Shown: piece after piece, positions 45,901-56,930 of the stretch
Layout: each line of letters starts with the position of its first letter
Numbering within the stretch: the stretch's first letter is position 1
Source of the DNA: Mansonella perstans
Lineage: Eukaryota; Nematoda; Chromadorea; Rhabditida; Onchocercidae
Length of the DNA stretch: 64,000 nucleotides
Reading direction: 5' to 3'
Assembly (NCBI GenBank): GCA_037074765.1
Contig: JBAMDO010000164.1
Location: 1 to 64,000 of the forward strand
Made by a program: the position numbers and the translations under genes
The notes under the pieces: generated by a model
What the model was told of the DNA's origin: nothing
Database searches by the model: none
The model's input: the letters and a program-made list of their open reading frames with translations, nothing else

Positions 45901-48763
45901 ATTTTAGAATTTATAAGCATCAAGAATTTCTATTTATTTTAAAAAATTTCCTTCTTTTTAATATAAAAAAAATAAGAAATTTATCATTGGTACTGAAAAA
46001 ACTTTTGCGTTTGAAAAACCTAAAAAAAATCAGAAGAGATGTTTCTAAATATTTGCGAAAAATTAAATATCAAGAGAAATTACTCATTTTTTCTTTATTT
46101 TTTCCATTTATTTATGGAAGCATTTGTTTATAAAATTTTTTAATTACTTATTTAAAATATCTTCAACCAAAATATAGAAAAAAAATTTTACAATAAACGA
46201 GAAAAATTGCAGCTGAAGTAAACAATAAATATTCGAGACCAACTTAATTTTTCCTTTTCAATGGTATATTTTAAGGATATATGATTTATTTACTAAATTC
46301 TCCATGAAATAATAATCTTTAAAATATTGTCCCATTGGAATAAAAAAAAAAATTTGCGATCTAACTCTCGTTTTACTCTTCGTTATTCATATTTTAAAAA
46401 TGTATGATTCATTGTATCATTTGTAAAGTTGTATGATTTAAATTTTCCATGAAAAAATAATCTTTAAAATGTTGTCCATTCGGACAGATTGCTCAAATGT
46501 ATTTGCTATCATTTCCTTTTTTTGCACCAATATCACTTTGCTGCTGTTTGATTTTTTTTCAATTTAAATTTCTTTATTTAGAAAATAGGAACAAAAAAAA
46601 TGCCAAAAAAAACTTCGTTGTTATTTGTTTTTCTTTTTGATGCGTAGATTGAAGTGTTTTTGTAATTTTTTTTTTCAGATTTTATTTCATTTAACCCCTT
46701 TAACATATTCATATTTATTTGCAATCCTGCAAACTGAATTTTTATCAGTTCCCGGGAAATACCAGTACATGATATTAAGTGATACTTGTTTTCCTCGATA
46801 TTTTCATTGATATTTTAGTTGCTATTACTATCACTCTTATTAGCTCTGTGGGAAATTATTTATGTAAGCATTAAGCGATAAATGAAAAATAAACTATCAA
46901 TTTACTAACTGCATATGGTACTACCAGTGCTGCCTCTAATATCGATGCTAAATTTATCGAATCAACTCATTCCCACATCTTCACATTTTGCTTTTATAGC
47001 TGATCATTTAGCTGTAACACACATAATGAGCCTTCATTGATAGCAAAGGCGATTTTTATGACTCAATACGCTTTTTTTGCAGATACAAATTAAATTTACT
47101 TGAATTAAAATTGGTAAATCTTAAAAATTTGAAGATTTATTGAATCTTATCAAAAATACGGCTAAATTTGAAAGAATAATTAATTAAATATAGCAAAGCA
47201 GAAATGAGCCAGAAATTATGCAGGACAATTTTTCTAAGTTGTGACTGTTCCTAAATAGTCAGTTATTGTTGTGGTTGAAAAGAATTAGACCATTTTCTTG
47301 TATTTGATCAATGCTTAAACTAAAACAAACCAATCTTATCGATTTATTCTCAATTGTTATTATAATCTTATCATGCATTTTAAAAAAAATGCGAGGTAAA
47401 ATCAACGAAAAATGATTGCAACATTTCTTACTAGAAGTGCTAAGGATTCTTCGCCAATTGTTACATAGACATCACTGTAATCAAGAAAGGAATGATTTCT
47501 GCTGTTCATGAAATTAGCAGTATAAATCTACAACAGTACACCATAGCTTCCTTCATGTGATGAATGTTATCCATTGTCGTAGAAAAAATTTATCAGTTTA
47601 GTTTAGAGGAGATTGAAGATGAAGTGTTTTGTGTTGTTTGACCCAGATACATTGTTTTTGTTTATGGCTTATAGAAGGCAGTAATAGTTTCCTATTGTAT
47701 CTTTTTGTCTCTTATCCGTTCCTCTATTGTGTTTAGAATCTTTGTGACACTTTTACTGATAACACTGTTCTCATTGTTCGATTTTTCTCAGAAAAGAAAA
47801 AAATTATTGATGCGATTTGATTGTGCAATTGACAATTGGTAGAACAATTGTATTTTTAATTTCTTTCGAGAAGTTTTTCTTTTTATACATTTTTAGTTTT
47901 AGTTTATGTTAAAATTTCTTTTTTCAAATCATAGTTTATTCGAAATTTCTTTAACACTCTGTTACTATGTTTTGGTGATTGGAGAAATAATACGGTATTT
48001 CGGATAAACGTTTCGGAAAAGGAAAATTAAAGGTAAAAACGATACAATTGATAATGAATAGTGTCATATGATCACACGTTATTTCTTTTGGTGCTTAAAT
48101 AATTATTAGTGACTGGCATTACGGAAATCTGCTGATGACGTTTAATATGCAGTAAATCAAATAGAGCTCTGCGAAAAGGTGGCAAAACGAAAACTGTGCA
48201 TAAAGCTGTCGTTGGTATACGAATCTGTAATTAATATAATTAATTTTTTTTCAGTTCAATTCTACATTGCGAAAAATAAAAAAAGAAGAACAATCAAAAT
48301 GATTAAATTGTACCTTTAAAATAACACGATTAATTTCCATCATAACTTGCGACGTGCTTCGATCGCAGCCCATCATAAATGCAATTATGTTCACTGAGCA
48401 CAATTAATTAAAAAGACTTTGAAAAAACCTTTCCTTTCTTTCTTTTTTTCTCCAAAATACCAATGGAAAGTAGAGGAACTTGTAGAATGTAAAATTTGTT
48501 AACAAATTAAATTCAAACAAAATTTTCAATTGGTTCTATTTAGATAAGGATGCGCTTGCGCAAAAGACACCGAGTGAAGTTTTGTTACGTGACAGCAGCA
48601 CCTTTCTTTTGTTTCTTTAACAAATATTACAACTATTCTATTGGAATAAATCTAACTATATCGCTTATAATACTTCGATAGTTAATCGCGAAAATCCAAG
48701 GGAAAAGTCCACCTTACAATTCGCGAAAGTCCAATATGACATCCATTATTCCGATTCAGGACA
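42992..48763. other. Long AT-rich stretch without an assigned gene
   Basis: It may be largely intron or 5' region of the minus-strand gene. 44415-44590 is a degenerate GTTGTTGTT/GCTATT microsatellite. 43850-43915 repeats ATTACGGTGCAAT. Frames at 45538-45822 and 45792-46133 are open but AT-driven (Lys/Phe/Leu-rich) and unsupported. Confidence 0.5.
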
Positions 48764-49330
48764 TTATCAAGCTGCATCGCTTTACTTAGTCCACTCGCCT
48801 GCTGCAATCAGAGAGATGGAACTGTTGTAGCACACGCCTAAGAAAAAAGATAATCCATAAAATCTGCTTATACACGAATGCAAAAGACTTCAATGAATAT
48901 TTTGCTTCATTGAATTGCTTAAATGGCTTACCAGATCAGAAAAAAAATACTTTAGTTGTGATTTGACTAAGCACAAACAAGGAACTAGCAAATTTTGAAA
49001 TTTAAGCAGTATGCTCAGAAATTTTAAGAACAAGGATTGAAAAAAAAACTAAACGGAAAAAATTGATTGAATTTTGTAAAACAAACATTCCTGATGCAAG
49101 CACCAAGTTTAGCAAGCGATGTTGGAAATTGAGCCAAATACTTACTCGAATCATCTTCTGCACTTGAGATGGTGTCTATTTTCCTTTAGATACCCGCTGA
49201 TTCTCACATACATTGGGTACAAGTTGTTTTTCGGTTGACACCGTTCCATAATCAACAATAACATTGAATATTTCAATTTCGCAGAATATTTCACCAAAAG
49301 TAACAAACAATCCATTAAAAAAAAAGGAAA
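48764..49330 (-). pseudogene. Second copy of the Argonaute pseudogene fragment
   Basis: The reverse complement repeats the PAZ-end exon (minus-strand exon end at 49146) and the following exon (start at about 48837) of the relic at 17767-18322. It carries the same frameshift, the same TAG (about 49176-49178) and the same TGA (about 48808-48810). The later Argonaute exons are absent here. The gene was therefore dead before the segment was copied. Confidence 0.8.
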
Positions 49331-49440
49331 ATAGATAAATAATAATTCTTAATTATCACTTGTTAATTAAAAAATTATCACGAAAATTAATAAAAGACAG
49401 ATAAATAATAAATTTTAATTACCATTTCTCAATTAAAAAC
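48764..49440 (-). repeat. Segmental duplicate copy 2 (inverted partner of 17643-18322)
   Basis: About 680 bp of near identity in opposite orientation, about 30 kb from copy 1. Beyond 49340 it merges into the AT-rich tandem unit also seen at 34270-35530. Confidence 0.85.
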
Positions 49441-49615
49441 TATCATGAAAATAAAAAAATAAAAGATAGATAAGTAGTAATTTTTATTTATCATTTATCA
49501 TTTGTCAGTTTAAAATTATCATAAAAATAATAAAAAATAATAGATTGGTAAATTATAAGTTTAACTTTATCATCTAAAAGATTATCATTTGTCAATTAAA
49601 AATTATTACGTATCT
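49340..49615 (-). repeat. Short block of the AT-rich satellite unit
   Basis: Three to four copies, on the minus strand, of the AATTGACAAATGATAATTAAAA / TTTATCTATCTTTTATT unit that forms the array at 34270-35530. Confidence 0.8.
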
Positions 49616-52600
49616 ACCTATATTTTCATTGAGTTAACGAACAAAGGAACAAACAACCCACAAAAAAATAGAAAAATAAGAATTTTTAGTTCCGGAGCAA
49701 AAAATATTACTCAAGAAAAGATATCAATAGCGTGCATAAACTTTAATCAAATTGAGAAATCTAGGCCACCTAGTGGTGGATAAAACTCAAGTGATAAAAT
49801 CAAAAACAATTATTGCACCTTCTCGAAGGTTATGTCATTAATCCTTTTCTCTAATTGTATTCATAACAATTTGTATCCCGCCTTTGCCTTATCCGGAAAT
49901 TTAGTAACACTGCTAGTTTTTCGAGTACCGTCACTGTTAGCACACTTTTTTTTTCAGGGAACTTTGCAATAAATTGGAAGACCAACTGCTGAATCAAAGC
50001 TGAATCTCCTGGATTCTCAGATCCGGGTAACGATTTCGTTTTTCTGAATCAATTCTGACAGTTTCTCTAACAAGAGAAGGAAAGTTTTCGTGTTCTCTAA
50101 AAACTACCATTAGTTAGAGAGGCTTACTTTAATCCAAATTATTTAAAATTTCCTTATTCCTATCAGATTTCCTGCAAAGACTTGCTTTTTCATTTAAATA
50201 GACACCATGCAGTAGCTATTGGCGACATGTCTTTGACAGGGAAGAGCACCACTTCGATTCCTGGCACGTATTTAGTTCTTTCATTCGTTTCGTTTTTGTT
50301 TTTGTTTTTTTTGATAAAAGAATGAATGTAAAGATTGAAGGACTGGAAATTGGACAAAAGTATTCGATTAACCAGCTGTCCTCAACCTAATTGGACCTAA
50401 TTCTTTTCCGCATTTCTGTCTTCTGCTGCCAGAGAAGTGAAAACAATGAAAATAACACATGGAAACAGTGCTGAATGCTGAAAGTGAGAACATGCAAGAG
50501 AGTTCAGCATAAAGTAAGTTAGCTATAGCAATTGTTGTAGCGCTTCTTTTCCTTTTTCATTTCACATTGTCACCATTGTCGCCAACATCATCATCTTCAT
50601 AACCATCGTTGTTGCTATCATCGCCATCATTCGTCAGTGCCATCAGTACTGCCATCATGCTTACATACTGTAATTACAGAATTGTCTGAGTAATCGTTGT
50701 CATTCTGTGTCACCCAAACTGTTCCCGTTTATTACTTGCTGTAATTATAGTACTGCCTGAGCACTCGCTGTCGTTCTCAGGTCACGCAAACTATACCACC
50801 TATTCATTTCATACTATATTTACAGGACTGCTGAGCAATCGTTGTCATTTTCAGTGTCACACAAACTGTACCTATTCATTTCTTACTGTGCCTATTCATT
50901 TCTCACTGTACCTATTCATTTCTTACCTTTTTTCTTACCTCAATGTATTGACATTTCAGGAAATGTTTTGAATTTTCCGTAATCATTTCCTTTCTCTTCA
51001 AGCATTAGTGCTTTTTTATTACCTTCTGAAGAAGAAAGCTGAAATGCAGAGCAGAAGCAGTAGTAGTTGAGACAGCATGAAATCCTGAAGTCCTGAAGCA
51101 AAATAATGGTAAACTTTTTCTTCTTTCATCTTTCTTTAATCCAAATAACTTATTTGGCTGACAAGTGTCACATGTATCCAACAACAACAATTCACTGTGC
51201 ATCTAGTAGCAATCAGCATTGAATTCAGAATTCAGAAGGGAAGCAAAACAGCCTGAAAACTGGAAAGACAGCAAGAATATTTGCATGATGGAGTAATTTA
51301 TCATAATTAGTTCTTACAATGAACTAGCAAAGCAATTGGCAACAATTTTCCCTGAACTATTTAAAGCCATACTTAGCCCTTCTTCCTTGCTCTTCCCCGA
51401 GGACATTTGAGGACAATTTTCCCTGAACTACTTAAAGCCATATCTCAACAAACATGACAGGTGACAATTTTTCCTGAACTACTTAAAGCCATATTAGTCC
51501 TTCCATTCCTTTCCCTTTCCCTTCCTCTTTGTCGTTGTTCTCAACAAACATAAGGTAGCAGAAAATTTTCCAATTTAATTTCATTTTGAAACGGTATTTG
51601 CACAACACATACACCATGTTGAATAAAGAGGAGAAGAATTTTGCCTGGCACTTGTCGATGTCGAAACTCGGAGCATTCCTCTTTGAAAAAAGAGAATAGT
51701 AGAAATTGTCCTGGCCAATTCGGAGCATTTCTTTTGGAAAAAAGCGACTAGTACAAATTGCCCTAGCCACCATTGCCTTTATTTCTTGGCCACTTGTCGA
51801 TGATGAACTCGGAGCTCCCTCTTTGAAAAAAGAGACTAGTACAAATTGTCCCCCGACCATCACTGCTTTTATTTCTTGATGAGTCTTGCTTGATTTGTTC
51901 GCGAGATATCTATTTGAAGTTTTTTTCCGTAGAGCCAAGAGCCAAATACCATATATCTATTCATCATTCATTTAAGTTTCAGTTTACAGGAATAATTTCA
52001 ACAGTGTTCTGTGGTGATAGGTGACATCCCACATTGCTTCTACCCTCAATATTTCTTCCTCATTTCTTACACACAGCTACTCACATCGATTGCTGGTTAA
52101 TGTATATGCTTGCTTATATCAATTTTAGCTCTACTAAGCATAGAGCGAAGTTAGAGTTTCTTTATTATGTTCTATGATCGATCACCTTCTGGAATGTTCT
52201 AGATCGATCGTCTTCTGGCTGTCTTCTGGCCACAACAACATTAGGCAACAAGACAAGAAGAGTTTTCTCTCATCCATTTCCTCCTTCCTTCCTTCTCTTT
52301 TATTATTATATTACATGATGGGTAAATCATATCTGCCCAAAGTTTGAAATGCAAGAGGAGAAAGAGGAGAGGATATATTGGTGATGATGCTACTATAATC
52401 TCCAAACTCTCCTGTCTCCATTTCCCCATTCTCAAAATTCGGGCAAAGTCTTGAGCCAATGCCCAGAGCCATCATTATTTGACAAGTTTCGTGCTATTTT
52501 GTTTGCTACCATTTTCAAACTCTCCTATCTTCATTCCCAGTCTCAAAATTCGGGCAGAATCCTAAGCTGCCCATAGCCATCATTATTTGGCAAGTTTCGT

Positions 52601-53267
52601 GCTATCTCGTTGTAAAGTGAAGAAGTTTGCAGCAATTTTGAATTTCTCTTTTTTCTTCTTCCTCCTCCTTCATATCCAATAAATTACTTAAAGATTGAAT
52701 ATAGAAATTGATTACTTAAGGACTGAATATAGAAATTAACTATTTAAAACTGAATATAGAAATTAATTCATATCTATTACCGCTATCGAATTAAGTCTTT
52801 AAGTCCCAAGCTCTACCAGACTATATGCTACAATAAAAGGTGTTCATGTGCATTGTCATCAGGCTTGATGTCACCCTGATGTCATCCAATTGTCACCCAA
52901 TTAGTCAATGAAAGAAGAAAATAATTGGTCAATTTATTGAGAGAAAAAACAGAAAGTATCACATTTATCACTGTGTCCTGTCCCTGTCGCTTTTCTGTTG
53001 ACACGATTGTTGATGCCGTGAGCAGTAATGATGACATTTTCTTTCAAGTTTCTCAAGACGTCTTTACTTAAAAAAGTTCGAGGTGGGATCATAAGGTCAC
53101 ATAAGAGGTCATACGAATAAATCTGCTAAAGAAAAATGGCTCTATTTAGATGATTGATGGAGCAGAATAACGTATAATGCTGCAAAATATTTGGTTTCAA
53201 CCAGCATTCTTTCTGACCTGTTATTGATCAGTCGATTTCAAAGTAAAATAGTTTTAACTTTTTTCAG
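49616..53267. other. Repeat-rich stretch upstream of the LRR gene
   Basis: Probably upstream or first-intron sequence of the LRR gene. Tandem blocks: 50640-50940, three copies of a unit of about 95 bp (GAGCAATCGTTGTCATTTTCAGTGTCAC); 51345-51495, three copies of TTTTCCCTGAACTACTTAAAGCCATA; 51640-51875, three partial copies of a unit of about 115 bp (CTTTGAAAAAAGAGACTAGTACAAATTGTCC); 52395-52615, two copies of about 110 bp (CTCAAAATTCGGGCA and CATCATTATTTGACAAGTTTCGTGCTAT). A tiny start exon ATG|GTAAAC at 51106 would fit the phase of the first LRR exon but is unproven. Confidence 0.6.
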
Positions 53268-56200
53268 TTCACTGTCGCATTGTTGTATGTAGTCCAGTTT
53301 TTCTTGGCTTTCTGCGCTTTTGGTGGTGCAGTAAAAGCCAAGCGACAGCAGCAGGCTATTTCAAGGGAGGAGGTGATTTCTTGATCCTTTCAGTTTTACA
53401 TAAAATTTTTGATAAAGTAGTCCAGAAGACCAGACCTTGTGGTCACTCTCTGGCCTGCCTCGCTGATCATCTGTCCTTCTGATCAGGCTGCTTTTGCTCA
53501 ATGTCTTAATGTGTCTAAGGATGTAACCATATAGGAAAGATAGAGATGTAGAAAAAGTTTATAAGATTAATGTGTGAACTTTAGAATCTAAATTAATTAT
53601 TTGTGAACTTTAGGATCCAAATTCCCGCTTCCAGTGCCAAGGATCGCTGAGTGACCACGCGGCTTGTCAGTGTCGCGAACTGGACAGCGAATTGTCATGC
53701 ATTAATGCTCAATTTGTTGACACCGATGTCTTCCTCCATGTAAATAATCTTTATAGGTGCGTGCAATTAATTAGTTAGTCGAATTAATTAATCTGTTAAT
53801 TAATCGAATTAATTAATCAGTCGAATTTTTTCTCAGTATAGTAATTAATTAGTCGAATTTTTTCTCAATATAGGATGATGAATAGTAGTAATTAAATTCC
53901 ATTTTTTGTTATTTGCTTTTTCCCAGTAGTCGGGATTCATGAAACTACTGCGTTTCTGGATTTCAGGCATTTCCGGAAAGTGACATTTGGTAAGAGACTC
54001 ATTTCAGGCATCTCCGGAAAGTGACATTTCATGGTAACAACTTTCAAGATCTACCGGACAGTCCGTTGTTTGGGCAAAGTGAACACGAAAATATTGAGGT
54101 GACTCTAAATGTTTTTCAAAAATTTTGGTGCCGGAATTTTTTTTAACTCATCGAAGAGCTTTTAATTAGATTTTCAAAAAAAGCAAATGAACAGGATCAA
54201 GTTGGATCTAGTTTTATCCATTTTAGTTTTAAAATTCATCTTCAAATTAAAACTATATAGATTAAAGATTAAGGATTAAAGCTATATAGTTATCAGATTA
54301 GAGATTAAAGATTAATGCTACATAGTTATCAGACTGAAAATTAAAGATTAAAGCTATATGTTTATCAGATTAAAGATTAAAGACAAATAGCTATCATAGT
54401 CAAGGCTTTTGATTGACTTGTAGCCAAGGAAATTGTTGTATTCGTAAAAGCTGAATATTGGCTGATTTCTTAATCAAATCTTAATTAAAACTAATTAATT
54501 AAATTTAATTGTTTTTTTTTGAAGGTGCTAAATATCTCAGCAAATTACATTGTAAATTTGCACTCTAATGCACTGCGTGGAATGCCAAATTTGCTGGTGC
54601 TCGATTTGAGTAACAATGAGATTGTATTGAAAGAAGAGGACATCACTTTTTTGTCACATACTCCGAAATTGAAACAGGTGGGCAGAAATTTGACACATAC
54701 TCCGAAATAGAAACAGGTGGGCGGAAATTTGTCACATACTACGAAATTAAAACAGGTGGGTGGAAATTTAAAGAAACATGGAAGACGACTTTGTTTTCTG
54801 AGATTTTTCTAGAATTGAAATGTTTTGATCCTAGAATTTCCTAGAATGTTCAAATAGATTTTTCTAGAATCAAAATATGTTTAAATTGGAATTTTCTAGA
54901 TTCAAAACATGTTCTGATAGAATTTTCTAGAATTAAAACATATTTCGGGATTTTTTATAAAATTAATTTGAATGAATTCATGGAAATACAAATTAAAAAA
55001 AAAAATTTTTTTTTGAAATTATTGTTTTCGTATACTTGTTTTTGTTTCGTTTTTTGGACTTAATCAGCTTTTCAATAAAATGAAATACTAATTAATATGA
55101 GGTTGACTTGAATTTTTTAGTGGAAGGAATAGTGGGAGATATGAGGTTGATATACGGGAGATACGGGAGATATAAAGAAATAGCGGGGGAAGATTCTACT
55201 TTGTTGTTCTTCAGCTCTATTTGAGACGGGCATTCACGCTGTTTGTCAATCGTACCGTACAGTTTTCCTTGATGATGCGAATGTTCCAGGAAGCTAATTT
55301 ACAGCAGTTAAATGTAAATTTTTTTTAATTTAAGTTAAAATTAAAAAATTAAATTAAAATTTAAAATACCCAATTTGGTATATTATCATTTGATCTATGG
55401 AAATCTGCGATTGTTGCTTCTAAATAGTCGTTATGGGAGATGATGGCTTGCTAAATTCGATTAATGGTAGTGCTAATTAATTAATCGTAATTAATAAATG
55501 TTGATTAATAAGAGGGAATTGAATGATTGGTGAACTTCCTGTCTTCTCATCGTTCATCGAAAAAGCTAATTATCAATTGTGTATAATTACAGTATATCGA
55601 TCTGAGCTACAACTATTTCACTAAACTACCGTACAATTTACCATGTCCATTTCCATCACTGAGATATCTCGATTTGCGACAGAATTTCCTTCAAACTGTC
55701 AACCTTAATACAACATGTTTATCCAAGCTTGAGACAATTGATCTCAGCAGGTAACAAGTTCCTTTCTCTTAATTCTTCAATCTACGTGATATTTTCAAAA
55801 AATTTTTTTTCAAATCAAATTTGGAAACCAAAAGTTTTTGTTTTTGCAATACTCTATTTGGAATGTATTGATCTATTGATCTATTTTACAAGCTAAAGAC
55901 CTAAGATATTTTTTGCTTCAAACTTTTGCATCGATACTTTTACCCACTAGTCAAGTTTCCTTGGCTTAGCAAGTTTCAAAACTGCTGGTGTTCGGTTTAA
56001 ATGTTGTCTAGTAATTTGCTTGATAAGGAATTAAATTGCAATTAATTAATTAGTTAAACTTCTGTGATTCGTATTTACTGTAGGAATCATATCCGTCAAC
56101 TGGATGAAATATTCCTACAAGGCATTGGCAAACACGTACAACCAAATTCGTTATTGTTAAGAAATTCATTCCATTGCAACTGTGAAAGTATTGCTTACAT

Positions 56201-56834
56201 CAAATGGGTACGAAGTACTAATAAAGTACGTTTAATTCCACATTTGTTGCAGTTCACGTGGAACTTGAAATGTTAGAAAGCAAGAATGTGTGGAATTTGA
56301 AATGTTAGAGAGCAGGAATTACGTGGGATTTGAAATGTTTGAAAACAGATGGGACTGAATGATGTGACGTGGACTCTTGCAGTTCGCGTGCAATTTGAAA
56401 TTTTAGAAAGCAGGGACTGTAATGACGTGACGTGGACCGATCAATTTATTGCAATTACCGTGTGATTAAAAAAAAAAAAAGATCTGTTTGCATACCTGAT
56501 ATTCTTTCATTTACCTAATTAAATTAAAGAAATTAATGATGCTAAAAGTAGTGCAAGAAGCAATCATTCAAACTGGTTCATCTTTTTTGAGATTCAATTC
56601 AAAGAATTCAATTTAATGGAATTTAATGAATTCTTCCCTTTTGAGATTCGTCACAAGGAACAACTTTCATGCCACCGAGCCAGTCCATCGCGGTATGCTG
56701 GAGTTGAGTTAGTCAATATACCCTTGGAAATGTTGGACTGTACCGTATCTCTTACCGCAACGTCGTCAAATGCAACAGGCAACACAGTATCCTCAGCAAT
56801 TTTATTTCTGCTTTTCATACTGTTGTTTTGGTAA
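53268..56834 (+). CDS. Extracellular leucine-rich-repeat protein with C-terminal GPI or membrane anchor (start exon missing)
   Basis: Eight in-phase exons: 53268-53372, 53614-53756, 54008-54098, 54525-54677, 55215-55313, 55593-55750, 56084-56225, 56646-56834. Together they encode 359 residues without the initiator. The first exon is a signal peptide (FTVALLYVVQFFLAFCAFGG) with no ATG, so the start lies in an upstream exon. A cysteine cluster (CQGSLSDHAACQC and SCI) forms the LRR N-cap. LRR units follow: LRKVTFHGNNFQDLP, LVLDLSNNEIVL, YIDLSYNYFTKLP, LRYLDLRQNFLQTV and LETIDLSRNHIRQL. The C-cap is SFHCNCESIAYIKWV with a later LSCHR and LDCTV. The end is hydrophobic (SSAILFLLFILLFW then stop), typical of a GPI signal or a short anchor without a cytosolic tail. 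Such proteins act in cell adhesion or receptor binding; the exact role is unknown. Confidence 0.85.
53958..54032 (+). repeat. 41-nt duplication of the LRR exon 3 acceptor
   Basis: TTTCAGGCATTTCCGGAAAGTGACATTT at 53961 recurs as TTTCAGGCATCTCCGGAAAGTGACATTT at 54002. Only the second continues the LRR frame; from the first, the frame reaches a TGA after about 18 codons. Confidence 0.88.
54245..54410 (+). repeat. Tandem repeat in LRR intron 3
   Basis: Four copies of GATTAAAGATTAAAGCTATATAGTTATCA (about 34-36 nt). Confidence 0.8.
54645..54775 (+). repeat. Three copies of the LRR exon 4 donor
   Basis: A 41-42-nt unit, TCACATACTCCGAAATTGAAACAG|GTGGGCAGAAATT, is repeated three times. The first carries the inferred donor (GT at 54678). 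The second has a TAG in place of TTG, so reading through to a later donor would truncate the protein. Confidence 0.88.
54800..54955 (+). repeat. Tandem repeat in LRR intron 4
   Basis: Four to five copies of TTTTCTAGAATTAAAACATGTTCTGATAGAA. Confidence 0.75.
56240..56460 (+). repeat. Tandem repeat in LRR intron 7
   Basis: Four imperfect copies of CACGTGGAACTTGAAATGTTAGAAAGCAG, two of them followed by GACTGTAATGACGTGACGTGGAC. Confidence 0.75.
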
Positions 56835-56930
56835 TTATATCATGCTAGCAATGGTGATTATACAGTATCCTCAGCAAATTTATTTCTGCTTTCCATACTG
56901 TTGTTTTGATGATTTAAATCATGCTATATC
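56782..56930 (+). repeat. Anchor-coding end of the LRR gene duplicated into the 3' UTR
   Basis: ACAGTATCCTCAGCAATTTTATTTCTGC..CATACTGTTGTTTTGG at 56784-56846 recurs 78 nt downstream at 56862-56927. The first copy encodes the hydrophobic C-terminus and stop; the second lies after the stop. Confidence 0.85.

Noticed and set aside
45538..46133. Two overlapping plus frames of about 100 codons
   Set aside because: Composition follows A/T runs (Phe, Lys, Leu, Cys); no domain, no splice context.
51483..51938. Minus-strand 151-codon open frame
   Set aside because: It is formed by the tandem repeat at 51640-51875 read in one frame (internal copies of the same peptide) and has no domain or conserved motif.
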